Below are positions 35,105 to 44,028 of a stretch of DNA of 64,000 nt, piece after piece (position 1 is the first letter of the stretch; the number at the start of each line of letters is the position of its first letter). This DNA comes from an uncultured Lachnospiraceae bacterium (GTDB taxonomy: Bacteria; Bacillota_A; Clostridia; Lachnospirales; Lachnospiraceae): positions 12,064-76,063 of the forward strand of contig CAJTOU010000013.1 of assembly GCA_910577835.1 (NCBI GenBank), read 5' to 3'. The translations under genes and the position numbers were made by a program. Below the pieces are notes generated by a model. That model saw only the letters and a program-made list of their open reading frames with translations, had not been told where the DNA came from and searched no databases.

Positions 35105-36148
35105 TTAACTTTCCAAAAAATCCCTCAACTTACGGCTTTTATTTGGATGCTTTATCTTCCACAATGCCTTTGCCTCAATTTGCCGGATTCTCTCTCTTGT
35201 AACGTTAAATTCCTTCCCAACTTCTTCTAAGGTCCTTTCCTTTCCGTCATCTAAGCCGTATCTCATAATCAGCACCTTTTTCTCACGGTCCGAAAGGCTG
35301 TCCATAACCTCTATCAGCTTTTCTCGAAGCAGTGTATTAGTCGCTGCCTGTACCGGTGTTGCAATATGCTCATCCTGTATAAAGTCTCCCAGATGACTGT
35401 CCTCTTCCTCGCCTATCGGTGTTTCCAGCGATACTGGCTCCTGCGCAAGTTTTAATACCTCGTTCACCTTTTCTGATGTCAGCCCCATACGTTCTGCGAT
35501 TTCCTCCAGTTCCGGCTCTCTTCCAAGCTCATTCAACAGCTCTCTCTGGGCACGCATAACCTTATTGATAGTATCTACCATATGAACTGGAATACGAATC
35601 GTTCTTGCCTGGTCAGCAATCGCTCTTGTAATTGCCTGCTTAATCCACCATGTTGCATAGGTGCTGAATTTATATCCTTTTCGATAATCAAAACGCTCTA
35701 CCGCCTTCATAAGTCCGATATTTCCTTCCTGAATCAAATCCAGAAAAGACATTCCGCGTCCGAGATATTTTTTTGCAATACTGACAACCAGTCTCAAATT
35801 TGCCTCAGCAAGTTCTTCCTTTGCAGCCACATCCCCCTGCTCAATCTTTTTTGCACACTCCACCTCCTGTTCTGCTGTCATCAGAGGATATTTACCCATT
35901 TCCTTTAAATACATTCTGACAGAATCACTTAATCCTATGACATCTGGCACAGAATCATCCAAATCAATAATATTCTGGCTTTCCTTCTCTATCTTTTCCA
36001 TTTCTTCCAGTGTTTCTTCGTCCAGCTCGGGAAATTCCTCATCGTCTCTCAAAAGGTCCTCCTCATTTAAAATTTCTTCCTCCGGCTCCTGAAAAAAATC
36101 CTCCTGTTCAGAAGTATCAGCGGTATTTCTCATTATATCTTCCTTCAT
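35105..36148 (-). CDS. rpoD: primary sigma factor RpoD (SigA)
   Basis: About 347 residues from the ATG at 36148 (AAGGG upstream); an ATG five codons later is also possible. After an acidic N-terminal part (shortened region 1.1) come region 1.2 (DSVRMYLKEMGKYPLMTAEQE), region 2 (EANLRLVVSIAKKYLGRGMSFLDLIQEGNIGLMKAVERFDY; TYATWWIKQAITRAIADQARTIRIPVHM), region 3 and region 4 (RERIRQIEAKALWKIKHPNKSRKLRDFL). It directs RNA polymerase to housekeeping promoters such as the consensus ones seen here. Operon dnaG-rpoD-trmK. Confidence 0.98.
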   Translation of the reverse strand: MKEDIMRNTADTSEQEDFFQEPEEEILNEEDLLRDDEEFPELDEETLEEMEKIEKESQNIIDLDDSVPDVIGLSDSVRMYLKEMGKYPLMTAEQEVECAKKIEQGDVAAKEELAEANLRLVVSIAKKYLGRGMSFLDLIQEGNIGLMKAVERFDYRKGYKFSTYATWWIKQAITRAIADQARTIRIPVHMVDTINKVMRAQRELLNELGREPELEEIAERMGLTSEKVNEVLKLAQEPVSLETPIGEEEDSHLGDFIQDEHIATPVQAATNTLLREKLIEVMDSLSDREKKVLIMRYGLDDGKERTLEEVGKEFNVTRERIRQIEAKALWKIKHPNKSRKLRDFLES

Positions 36149-36182
36149 TTTTTTCACCCTTCAACACAATGAATTAAATAAA

Positions 36183-37949
36183 TTACAAATAAATATGAAC
36201 AGATTTTAACGCCTGCTGTTCTTTTATGATTTCCTGTAATTCTTTTACATCGGCTGCCTTTCTGCTTCTATTTTCAAGACTGTTTTTCTTTATCTTTCTT
36301 ACCGTGTCATTCAATGCCTTTTCTCTTTCTGTCAGTGACATTTCATGCCGCAGCGGCATATTAAACAGTGCTGAAACCTCTCTGTGTTCCTCTTCACTTT
36401 CAAAATAATCTATAATTTTTGCCGGATTAATGTCATGATTTCGAATCTGTTCAAACAATAATTCCGCAACCTTATTATATACAGGTTCCGAAAAATCATT
36501 CTGATTGATAACCGGTGATATTTTATCTAAAAGTGAAGGTTCGTCCAAAATCCATGTAATTAAAATTTTTTGTGCCTGCAAAATACCTGTTCCGACATCT
36601 GCCTTCTTCTCTTTTGATGCTGTATATTCCTGACCTGTATTCCTTTTTCCCTCACGAGCCGCATAGGTATATGCCTGTCTGCTTATGGATTTTGTCAGGC
36701 TTTCCTTTGGAATTTGATATTCGCGGCTGACTGCATCAATATATACATTACGTTCAAGCTCGTCCTCAAATTCCAAAAGCCTCCTTGCTATCTCTGTATA
36801 AACTGCTGCTTTTTGGTCAGGGTCCTCCTGATGAACCCCTGCCATAAGCTGGTCTATTTCAAAAAGAAAACTGTTTCTTGCATTTTGTATGCGTTCTTCA
36901 TAAGCATCAGCCCCAAGATTTTTTATAAATTCATCAGGGTCCTTATACGGCTTCATATGAATTACCTTTGCTGACAATCCCGCCTCCCGAAGCATGGGAA
37001 CCGCCCGCAGAGCTGCCCGGATTCCTGCTGCATCACTGTCATAGGTAAGATATACAGTCTCTGTATACCGTTTCATCAGAAGACACTGCCTTTGAGTAAA
37101 TGCAGTTCCAAGAGAAGCAACAGCATTCGAAAAACCTGCCTGATGAAGCGCAATAACATCCATATAACCTTCACAGATTAAAAGACTACCTTTTTTGCTT
37201 GTTCTTGCATAATTCATTCCATAAAGATTTCGGCTTTTGTCAAACAAAACTGTTTCCGGTGAATTTAAATATTTCGGTTCTCCTTCTCCCATTACGCGGC
37301 CTCCAAAACCGATTACCTTATTATTAATATCCATAATCGGAAATATTACCCTGTTGATAAACTTATCATATACACCGCGCTCACTATATGTGAACAGTCC
37401 GCTTTCCTTTAATATCTCATCTTGATATCCTTTGTCCCGCAAATACCGGTACAGGTCATCGCGGTACTTCTGGGAGTATCCAAGTCCGAACTTTACAATT
37501 GTCTCATCTGATAATCCCCTGCCCCGCAGGTATTGATATGCCTGTCCGCCCTTTTCGCTTTTTAAAAGCCGAAAAAAATATTTCGCTGTTTCTTTGTTTA
37601 TTTCCAGAAGAGCCGTCTTTAAGTCACTTTTTTTCTTTTCCTCAGGAGAATATTCTGTCTTTGGAAGCTCAATGCCTGCCCTCTGTGCCAAAAATCTTAC
37701 AGCTTCCGGAAAAGTAAAATTTTCATATTTCATAATAAAAGAGTATACATTTCCGCCTTCTCCACAACCAAAACAGTGAAAAATCTGCCTTTGTCCGTTT
37801 ACGGAAAAAGAAGGGGACTTTTCATTATGAAAGGGACACAGCCCAAAATAGGCATTGCCCTTTTTTTTCAGCTTTACATAATCAGAGATTACATCTGTAA
37901 TATCGTTTCTGCTTCTTATTTCTTCAATCAAATCGTCCGAATAATACAT
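36183..37949 (-). CDS. dnaG: DNA primase
   Basis: 588 residues. The N-terminal CHC2 zinc finger (CPFHNEKSPSFSVNGQRQIFHCFGCG) binds template; the RNAP core follows, with Toprim acidic residues in LLICEGYMDVIALHQAG and YLTYDSDAAGIRAALRA; the C-terminal helicase-binding domain begins about residue 440. It synthesises primers at the fork. It starts the macromolecular-synthesis operon dnaG-rpoD, with 34 bp between the two genes. Confidence 0.98.
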   Translation of the reverse strand: MYYSDDLIEEIRSRNDITDVISDYVKLKKKGNAYFGLCPFHNEKSPSFSVNGQRQIFHCFGCGEGGNVYSFIMKYENFTFPEAVRFLAQRAGIELPKTEYSPEEKKKSDLKTALLEINKETAKYFFRLLKSEKGGQAYQYLRGRGLSDETIVKFGLGYSQKYRDDLYRYLRDKGYQDEILKESGLFTYSERGVYDKFINRVIFPIMDINNKVIGFGGRVMGEGEPKYLNSPETVLFDKSRNLYGMNYARTSKKGSLLICEGYMDVIALHQAGFSNAVASLGTAFTQRQCLLMKRYTETVYLTYDSDAAGIRAALRAVPMLREAGLSAKVIHMKPYKDPDEFIKNLGADAYEERIQNARNSFLFEIDQLMAGVHQEDPDQKAAVYTEIARRLLEFEDELERNVYIDAVSREYQIPKESLTKSISRQAYTYAAREGKRNTGQEYTASKEKKADVGTGILQAQKILITWILDEPSLLDKISPVINQNDFSEPVYNKVAELLFEQIRNHDINPAKIIDYFESEEEHREVSALFNMPLRHEMSLTEREKALNDTVRKIKKNSLENRSRKAADVKELQEIIKEQQALKSVHIYL

Positions 37950-38095
37950 TTTTCTTTCCTTCTTTAATCTCTTTGTTCTTTATAAAAAAGCATTTTATTG
38001 AAATAGTATATATCTAAATTCTAATATATGATTTTCTTGTGGAAAATATGACTGAAAAATCTAAATTTTCCCTGTTTTCCGCCAATATTAAGCAC

Positions 38096-38806
38096 TTATC
38101 CAACTGCTGCCTCCAGTGCTGTCTCTATCATATCCGTAAAGGAATTTTGTCTCTGTTCTGCCGTTGTGTTTTCGCTTGAAACAAAGGAATCTGAAATGGT
38201 AAGCAGACAGGCCGCCTGTTTTTTACAGGCCGCGGCATTGTGAAACAGTGCAAAGCTCTCCATTTCCACCGCCAAACAACCTTGTCCATATAACTTTTTA
38301 TAATAATCTGCACCGTCTTCTCTGTAAAAGACATCTGTGGAATGAACCATTCCTTCCATCAGTCTTTTTCCCAATGCTTCTGATGCTTTTCTCAATTTGT
38401 GATTCAATATTTCTGATGGAAAAGCAACATCTTTATTATATCCGCTCTGAACAAGTGCATAAGTGGATTCAGAATAAGATTTTGTAACCAGCAGCAGGTC
38501 AAGCAGATTTAATTCTTTACAGTAGGAACCTGCTGAGCCAATGCGGATAATATTTTCAACATTATAAAAATGAAACAGTTCGTAGGAATAAATTCCCATT
38601 GATGGCATCCCCATACCAGAACCCATAACAGAAATACGTTTTCCCCTGTATTCGCCTGTATAGCCGTACATACCTCTTACATCATTAAATAATACAGGAC
38701 ATGCCAGATAGGTTTCAGCTATAAATTTTGCCCTTAATGGGTCTCCCGGCATAATAACTGTACCGGCGATTTGTTCTCTGCCGGCATTGTTGTGCGGTGT
38801 AGACAT
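38096..38806 (-). CDS. deoD: purine-nucleoside phosphorylase, DeoD type
   Basis: 236 residues, hexameric low-mass PNP type. Phosphate site VIMPGDPLRAKFIAETYL, GSGMGMPSMGIYSYELF, ribose/base site GCLAVEMESFALF and catalytic Asp in LLTISDSFVS. It splits inosine, guanosine and adenosine to base plus ribose-1-phosphate for salvage. Its GGAGGTAAAATTT site is strong. Single gene; no deo neighbours. Confidence 0.96.
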   Translation of the reverse strand: MSTPHNNAGREQIAGTVIMPGDPLRAKFIAETYLACPVLFNDVRGMYGYTGEYRGKRISVMGSGMGMPSMGIYSYELFHFYNVENIIRIGSAGSYCKELNLLDLLLVTKSYSESTYALVQSGYNKDVAFPSEILNHKLRKASEALGKRLMEGMVHSTDVFYREDGADYYKKLYGQGCLAVEMESFALFHNAAACKKQAACLLTISDSFVSSENTTAEQRQNSFTDMIETALEAAVG

Positions 38807-38985
38807 AAATTTTACCTCCTGTTTCCAAATATTTGTTTTTTACTCATTTCTACATATAATACCATATTCAGAGGATAAAATCTACACTCTTTCAAAAGAA
38901 AAAGTATCCGTCTGCCAGAATCCCCTATTGGTGAATAAGAAATGTACAAATTTTAAAACATCTCCAAAAAAAATGTAAATTATTG

Positions 38986-39014
38986 TTGACATTCATGAAT
39001 CTTTAGTATATCAT
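38986..39014 (+). promoter_or_regulatory. promoter of the sortase surface module
   Basis: TTGACA (38986-38991), 17 bp, TATCAT (39009-39014), 35 bp before the ATG of the secreted protein. Confidence 0.75.
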
Positions 39015-39049
39015 ATACGTATCTTTTAAAAACAAAAGGAGGTTATATT

Positions 39050-39634
39050 ATGTTTAAAAGATTAGTAGCTGTAGCTACAGCAACAATGTTAACTATTGCA
39101 ATGTCTGTATCTGCATTTGCAGCAACAGGAGTTTCAGCTAAGGAGCAAGAGCTTATTAATAGCCTTCCAGCTGATTATCAGGCTAAAGCTGAAAGTATTT
39201 TGAAAGATGCTGACCTTACAGATGCAGAGGTAGCTCAGGTTCAGAAGGCTGTTAAAGAAGTTAAAGCTGGCAAGAGCGTTGAAGAGTTAAAAGCTCTTGG
39301 CGAGGCAGAACTTACTAAAATGGCTAATGACGTACTTGCAAAAGTAGATACAATTGTAAAGAAGTATGATATTAAGATTTCCGCTGCAGATGTTGTAAAG
39401 CTTGCACAGGCAAAGACACCAGCAGAAATTAACGCTGTCACTGTTACAGTAGGAAATCCTAAGGGAACACCAACTCCTGCTCCTACTCAGGGCAATAACA
39501 AGAACGATGGAAATCTTAACACAACTCCTAAGGGTGTTGATTTTTCAACCACAGCTGCTGTCGTTGCAGGTTTAGGCTTATCAGTTGCTGGTATTGCAGT
39601 TATCGCTAAGAAAAAAGACTTAGTAAATGCATAA
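39050..39634 (+). CDS. secreted helical surface protein with C-terminal anchor-like signal
   Basis: 194 residues: signal peptide (MFKRLVAVATATMLTIAMSVSAFAATG, cut near AFA-A), an Ala/Lys/Glu-rich helical body of about 110 residues, a TPTPAPTQGNN linker, then TTPKG-VDFS, a hydrophobic helix and a Lys-rich tail (IAKKKDLVNA). This is the layout of a sortase substrate, but the expected LPxTG-type pentapeptide is replaced by something like NTTPKG. AAAGGAGG and simple, biased codon use (GCT, CTT, AAA) point to high expression. The sortase gene overlaps its stop codon. The ligand or role is unknown. Confidence 0.85.
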   Translation: MFKRLVAVATATMLTIAMSVSAFAATGVSAKEQELINSLPADYQAKAESILKDADLTDAEVAQVQKAVKEVKAGKSVEELKALGEAELTKMANDVLAKVDTIVKKYDIKISAADVVKLAQAKTPAEINAVTVTVGNPKGTPTPAPTQGNNKNDGNLNTTPKGVDFSTTAAVVAGLGLSVAGIAVIAKKKDLVNA

Positions 39635-40310
39635 TCGGTCAATCCGAAAATTTAATAAAATGATGGCATATATTTATATGCCATTATTTTTTTCTATTCT
39701 GTCCTACGGAATAGTCTATCTGATGTATTCAGATATGATTTCACTGGCAACGAATGTAATCTCTCTGATTTCATCAGATTATGAACCAACCTTTTCGTTA
39801 AGCAATCGAGATGTATTCAATATTGAAGAACCTGTTGTCCCATCAGAGGATAATACTATAAAACTGAGTGATATTACCCGTCCGCAATTTGGAGATTTAT
39901 ATGCCTATGTAAAATGTTCAGATATCGGTTTGGATGCTCCTGTATACTGGGGTGATACAAATGAACTTGCAAAACTTGGCGCCACACAGCACTCGGTTTC
40001 CTATATGCCCGGATTTGGCGGACTTCTTATGATTGGCGCACATAACAATACATTTTTTAACTGCTTAAAAAACATTGAGATTGGTCATATAATAACCATA
40101 GAAACCAGTTATGGAACCTATACCTATAAGGTAGCCTCCACAGAGGTAGTGGATGTTACCGTAGAAGGCAAAAGTGAGGTATATAACTATTATACAGATT
40201 ATGAACACCTGATTTTGTATACCTGCTATCCTTTTGATATGCTGTCACATACAAATAATCGTTTTATGGTTCATGCCGATTTTGTTTCAGGTCCGACTGT
40301 TGTGGATTAA
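39627..40310 (+). CDS. sortase family transpeptidase
   Basis: 227 residues with one N-terminal membrane helix (about 13-35) and an extracellular sortase barrel. Catalytic residues are visible: His in MIGAHNNTFF, Cys in ILYTCYPFD, Arg in NNRFMVHADF. The order fits a class B/D-like sortase; the class cannot be fixed by eye. The start overlaps the surface protein stop by 8 bp and has no good binding site, so translational coupling is likely. Its probable substrate is the upstream protein. Confidence 0.9.
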   Translation: MHNRSIRKFNKMMAYIYMPLFFSILSYGIVYLMYSDMISLATNVISLISSDYEPTFSLSNRDVFNIEEPVVPSEDNTIKLSDITRPQFGDLYAYVKCSDIGLDAPVYWGDTNELAKLGATQHSVSYMPGFGGLLMIGAHNNTFFNCLKNIEIGHIITIETSYGTYTYKVASTEVVDVTVEGKSEVYNYYTDYEHLILYTCYPFDMLSHTNNRFMVHADFVSGPTVVD

Positions 40311-40323
40311 AGGAGGCTTATTC

Positions 40324-41223
40324 ATGAAACATGAAAGACATCATTCAAAAAGCGATTCAAAGTTAAAACAGGCTGTCTGTATTATTACCAGTTTTCTCTT
40401 AGCTGTATCGCTGACCATTATTGTATTATGCATTTCGCTAAAAACTGGATTTATGAATCAGGACAAAGTGATACAGGGATTTTCTGATTCAGGCTATTAT
40501 ATATCCATATATAATAATATGTTGGACAGATGTGAAAACGAGGCGCTTGTTTCCGGTCTGTCAGAAGAAATATTTGATGGTGTATTCAGTATAGACGAGC
40601 TGACAAGCTACTGTGATACATATATTATGTCACTAATAAATGAACAGAAACATGAGATGGATACATCTGCCATGGAAACAAAATTATCGGAAAATATAAA
40701 AAACTATGCCGAAGAACATAATCTGGTAGTAGACGGCGATATTGATACAGTGATTGCAAGTTTTACTTCCGCTGTTATTTCATACTATAAATCCGCCGTT
40801 CAGTTTCCATATTTCGACCAGATTTCCTCTCTTTTTCGATTATTTAATAAGCTGCTGACTTATTTAATGCCATGTATGATTATTTTTTCTCTGATTTTGG
40901 TTATTTTGATTATTCGCTTAAATACCTTTAAGAAAAACCGGATTTTCAGATATCTGTCATACGCTTTTTTGTCCTCTTCCTTATCACTTTTAGTAATACC
41001 TGTATTTTCATATATTACTAAATTTTATAAAAGGCTGGTATTTTCAGAGGAACATGAATATAAATATGTAGTTGCTTATATCGACAATGGATTGAAAATT
41101 TTTGTAATTATTGGAATTGTTCTTTTTGTATTGGGTATTATATCCATTCTTAACGGCGCAATAATCAAGAAAAAGCTAAAAGAAGAACATGTACCGATTC
41201 ATCACCATCATCATGAACAATAA
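40324..41223 (+). CDS. integral membrane protein of the sortase module, His-rich tail
   Basis: 299 residues from the ATG at 40324 (GGAGG upstream; further upstream codons overlap the sortase gene and are rejected). There is an N-terminal helix (about 20-40), an extracellular region of about 140 residues, then four membrane helices (about 180-295), and a basic cytoplasmic end with five consecutive His near the C-terminus. No family is recognised. The 13-bp spacing to the sortase suggests it works with it, for example in substrate presentation or anchoring; that is inference. Confidence 0.8.
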   Translation: MKHERHHSKSDSKLKQAVCIITSFLLAVSLTIIVLCISLKTGFMNQDKVIQGFSDSGYYISIYNNMLDRCENEALVSGLSEEIFDGVFSIDELTSYCDTYIMSLINEQKHEMDTSAMETKLSENIKNYAEEHNLVVDGDIDTVIASFTSAVISYYKSAVQFPYFDQISSLFRLFNKLLTYLMPCMIIFSLILVILIIRLNTFKKNRIFRYLSYAFLSSSLSLLVIPVFSYITKFYKRLVFSEEHEYKYVVAYIDNGLKIFVIIGIVLFVLGIISILNGAIIKKKLKEEHVPIHHHHHEQ

Positions 41224-41224
41224 T

Positions 41225-41264
41225 AAAAAAGGCAAAGTAAGTATAATATCTGCTTTGTCTTTTT
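41225..41264 (+). terminator. terminator of the sortase module
   Basis: AAAAAGGCAAAG / CTTTGTCTTTTT around a 16-nt loop, T-rich end. Confidence 0.8.
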
Positions 41265-41336
41265 ATTATAAGCAATACAGCCAATATCCTATTTTATCGA
41301 CTCTTTTATAATATTACCAGACGGAGATTTTCTTCT

Positions 41337-43940
41337 ATGAAAAAAATATTAAAATTTCACAAACTTTATTTCCTGATTGCAGCCGGAATCATTCTTCTGC
41401 TCTCCCTTTTTATCTTTCACCCGTTTAGAACCAAAACCAGAAACACCCATATTGACAAACTTACAATTTTTATAGAGGATTCTAACGGCAAACAATCTCT
41501 TATATATGAAACTGATTCTAATATATATAACCGCCCCTTTTTTCAAAGCCAGACTGACAAAAGACTGCATATTACAAATACAAAAAATTCTCTTGAATAT
41601 GCCAGTCTCTCCATAGAGCAGAACGGAGAAATCCTTCTGACTCAAGAATTAAATTTTAATCAAAAGGAATGCTTCATTAATCTTCCGTCTCTTTCAGATG
41701 GGGCTTATGATATTTCTCTTACTGTAAAACAAGAGCATGGCACCACTTATTATGTTTCCACTGAGACTTCTTTTTTACAGGCAGTCAGCAATCAAGATAT
41801 CTCTGGACAAATTTTATCCATAATGACAGATATTAATATTACAACTCCTGAAATAGAAAAACTTTCCATCCTCTACCCTTTTACATGGAAAACAAATCAA
41901 TATTATTTCCAGTCAGATTATGAGCTTCACTTTCAGTCAGATACAGAAGGCTGTATGGTTATAGAAAATGAATCCTCTGATAGCATAAAAACTGGAATTA
42001 TTTACTGTAATACTCCTCTTTGGGACTACAAAATTTCAAATATATTTGGAGAATTTACAGAAAACAGATATTATTATATAAATGCAAAAACTGTAAACAA
42101 TACTGTAATAGATACTTCTCTTCTTCATATAAATACAGAGGACAAGCTGAACAGACTGTTGCAAAATGGCTGCCTTATACTTTCTGACCATATTACCCAT
42201 ATCCTTTTGGAAGGCGATTTTGATTTGGGGCATATGGAAATTGGCAGACTTCTTACTCTGGAAATAGCAGGAAATATTAAAGCTTCGAAAAATATTTTGT
42301 TTTCCAGCTTTGAGACAGGACCACTTTTGATAGATACTGTCAACAACAATGCCAGTCTTTCTCAAAATATTTATTTTGAAACTCCTTATGCTGATATTAT
42401 ATGGAATGGCAACGATGCCATTTCTTATGAATATGCAGAACAGTATATGAATCTTGCCTCTTATAATGAAATCGCTGTTTCTCCATATATTGGGGGTAGC
42501 GGAAGCCTGCGTCTTACTGCTGGAAATATCAGCGACAGTCAAAATCACATGGATTTTACAGTTGACGGAAATTATATTTATCTTACTATGGGTTATACAA
42601 ACAGAATAGATTTATCAGACGCAGTTGCACAGGCAAATTTAGATGGTGAAGGAAACTGCTCACTGATAGAAAATGAAGGTTATTATTATTGTCTGGTTAC
42701 AGACAGCCTACAAAATACAAGGGGTTACAAAATAATTATAAACAATAAGAACTATCAGCTTCCTGTTATTTATCTGACCACAGATACCAATACTCCCGTT
42801 ACTTCCAAGGATTTTGTCACCGGCAGTTTTTCAATAGATTATAACACTTCCCGTTATGAAACCGTAGCTGAGACTGTAAAAATACGTGGAAGAGGCCATT
42901 CGTCATGGGAGCTTGAAAAAAAGCCCTATAAAATAAAATTTGATTCCAAGGTCTCTCTGTTTGGCCTGCCAAAAGCAAAAGAATGGGTACTCCTAGCAAA
43001 TCATATTGACCGTTCTCTGATAAGAAATACTCTGGCTTTAAATATGGGAAGTCTGTTGAATCATATGCTGTTTATGCCCCACTCCTATCTCGTGAATGTA
43101 TTTATGAATGGACAATATCAGGGAGTTTACAGCCTAAGTGAACAAATAGAGGTAAAAAAAGGAAGAATTGAAGGTGAAAAAGATTCGAAAGAAACTGATA
43201 CTGACTATCTGCTGGAACTGGGCGGTGATGAAGAAGCAACCAGCTTTGGCACAAACACTTTTTTCAGCGATTTTGAACTCTTTGTTGAAATTAAAAACCC
43301 TGACTCTGATGTTCTGACAGAGGAACAGTATAATTATATTGTTTCATATATGCAGCAAATGGAAAATGCGGTCAGAAATCTTTCTGGTTATGAGGAATAT
43401 ATCGACATTCCTTCTTTAATAGACTGGTTTTTACTGAATGAATTTTCCTATAACACAGACGGTACATTCCGCCGCAGTAATTATTTTCTAAAGAAAAAAG
43501 GCGGAAAATTATATGTGGCGACTGCATGGGACTTTGACTATGCCTTTGGCAATTTTTCTCTGGATTCAGACAACTATTCCGAATGGATTTGTCTTGGCAA
43601 TTCCAAAACAGATGCCTATGAAGGAAAATATATAAAAACCAACTGGATGGATTATCTTTTAACTGATGGAGCATTTATTATTCAGCTAAAAAACAGATGG
43701 AATGAAATAGGTGCAGCTTTATATAACGAAGCTATTGATACTATTAATCAGTCAGAACAGCAGCTTGAATTTTCTGCTGAAGAAAATTTTCTTGTATGGC
43801 CAAATTGTCTGGGAGTAAAAATGCAGTATGAATCTAAAAAAACACTTGCCTGCACTACTCATAAAGAACAGATGGACTATTTAAGAAACTTTATCGAAAA
43901 ACGTTATTATTGGATGGATAATGCGATTAATAATATGTAA
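41337..43940 (+). CDS. membrane-anchored CotH-kinase-domain protein
   Basis: 867 residues. One N-terminal membrane helix (about 9-27) anchors a long extracellular part; about 30-480 is beta-rich and unrecognised. About 505-860 is the CotH domain: VKIRGRGHSSWELEKKPYKIKF, VLLANHIDRSLIRNTLALN, VNVFMNGQYQGVYSLSEQIEV, and the acidic metal site WDFDYAFGNF. CotH of spore coats is an atypical protein kinase; many Clostridia have secreted copies of unknown target, often near wall or matrix genes. Single gene with a weak binding site (ACGGAG 11 nt before ATG). Confidence 0.88.
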   Translation: MKKILKFHKLYFLIAAGIILLLSLFIFHPFRTKTRNTHIDKLTIFIEDSNGKQSLIYETDSNIYNRPFFQSQTDKRLHITNTKNSLEYASLSIEQNGEILLTQELNFNQKECFINLPSLSDGAYDISLTVKQEHGTTYYVSTETSFLQAVSNQDISGQILSIMTDINITTPEIEKLSILYPFTWKTNQYYFQSDYELHFQSDTEGCMVIENESSDSIKTGIIYCNTPLWDYKISNIFGEFTENRYYYINAKTVNNTVIDTSLLHINTEDKLNRLLQNGCLILSDHITHILLEGDFDLGHMEIGRLLTLEIAGNIKASKNILFSSFETGPLLIDTVNNNASLSQNIYFETPYADIIWNGNDAISYEYAEQYMNLASYNEIAVSPYIGGSGSLRLTAGNISDSQNHMDFTVDGNYIYLTMGYTNRIDLSDAVAQANLDGEGNCSLIENEGYYYCLVTDSLQNTRGYKIIINNKNYQLPVIYLTTDTNTPVTSKDFVTGSFSIDYNTSRYETVAETVKIRGRGHSSWELEKKPYKIKFDSKVSLFGLPKAKEWVLLANHIDRSLIRNTLALNMGSLLNHMLFMPHSYLVNVFMNGQYQGVYSLSEQIEVKKGRIEGEKDSKETDTDYLLELGGDEEATSFGTNTFFSDFELFVEIKNPDSDVLTEEQYNYIVSYMQQMENAVRNLSGYEEYIDIPSLIDWFLLNEFSYNTDGTFRRSNYFLKKKGGKLYVATAWDFDYAFGNFSLDSDNYSEWICLGNSKTDAYEGKYIKTNWMDYLLTDGAFIIQLKNRWNEIGAALYNEAIDTINQSEQQLEFSAEENFLVWPNCLGVKMQYESKKTLACTTHKEQMDYLRNFIEKRYYWMDNAINNM

Positions 43941-43946
43941 ATAGTT

Positions 43947-43980
43947 CCCGCCGTTTTCATTTATTTGAAAAAACGGTGGG
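43947..43980. terminator. inverted repeat after the CotH gene
   Basis: CCCGCCGTTTT / AAAAAACGGTGGG, 10-nt loop, one G-T change. It lies between two converging genes; T-runs within the stem only. Confidence 0.6.
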
Positions 43981-44028
43981 AAAATATATAAAATTTAATA
44001 TAGAAACTTATTTAATACGGAAACTTAT

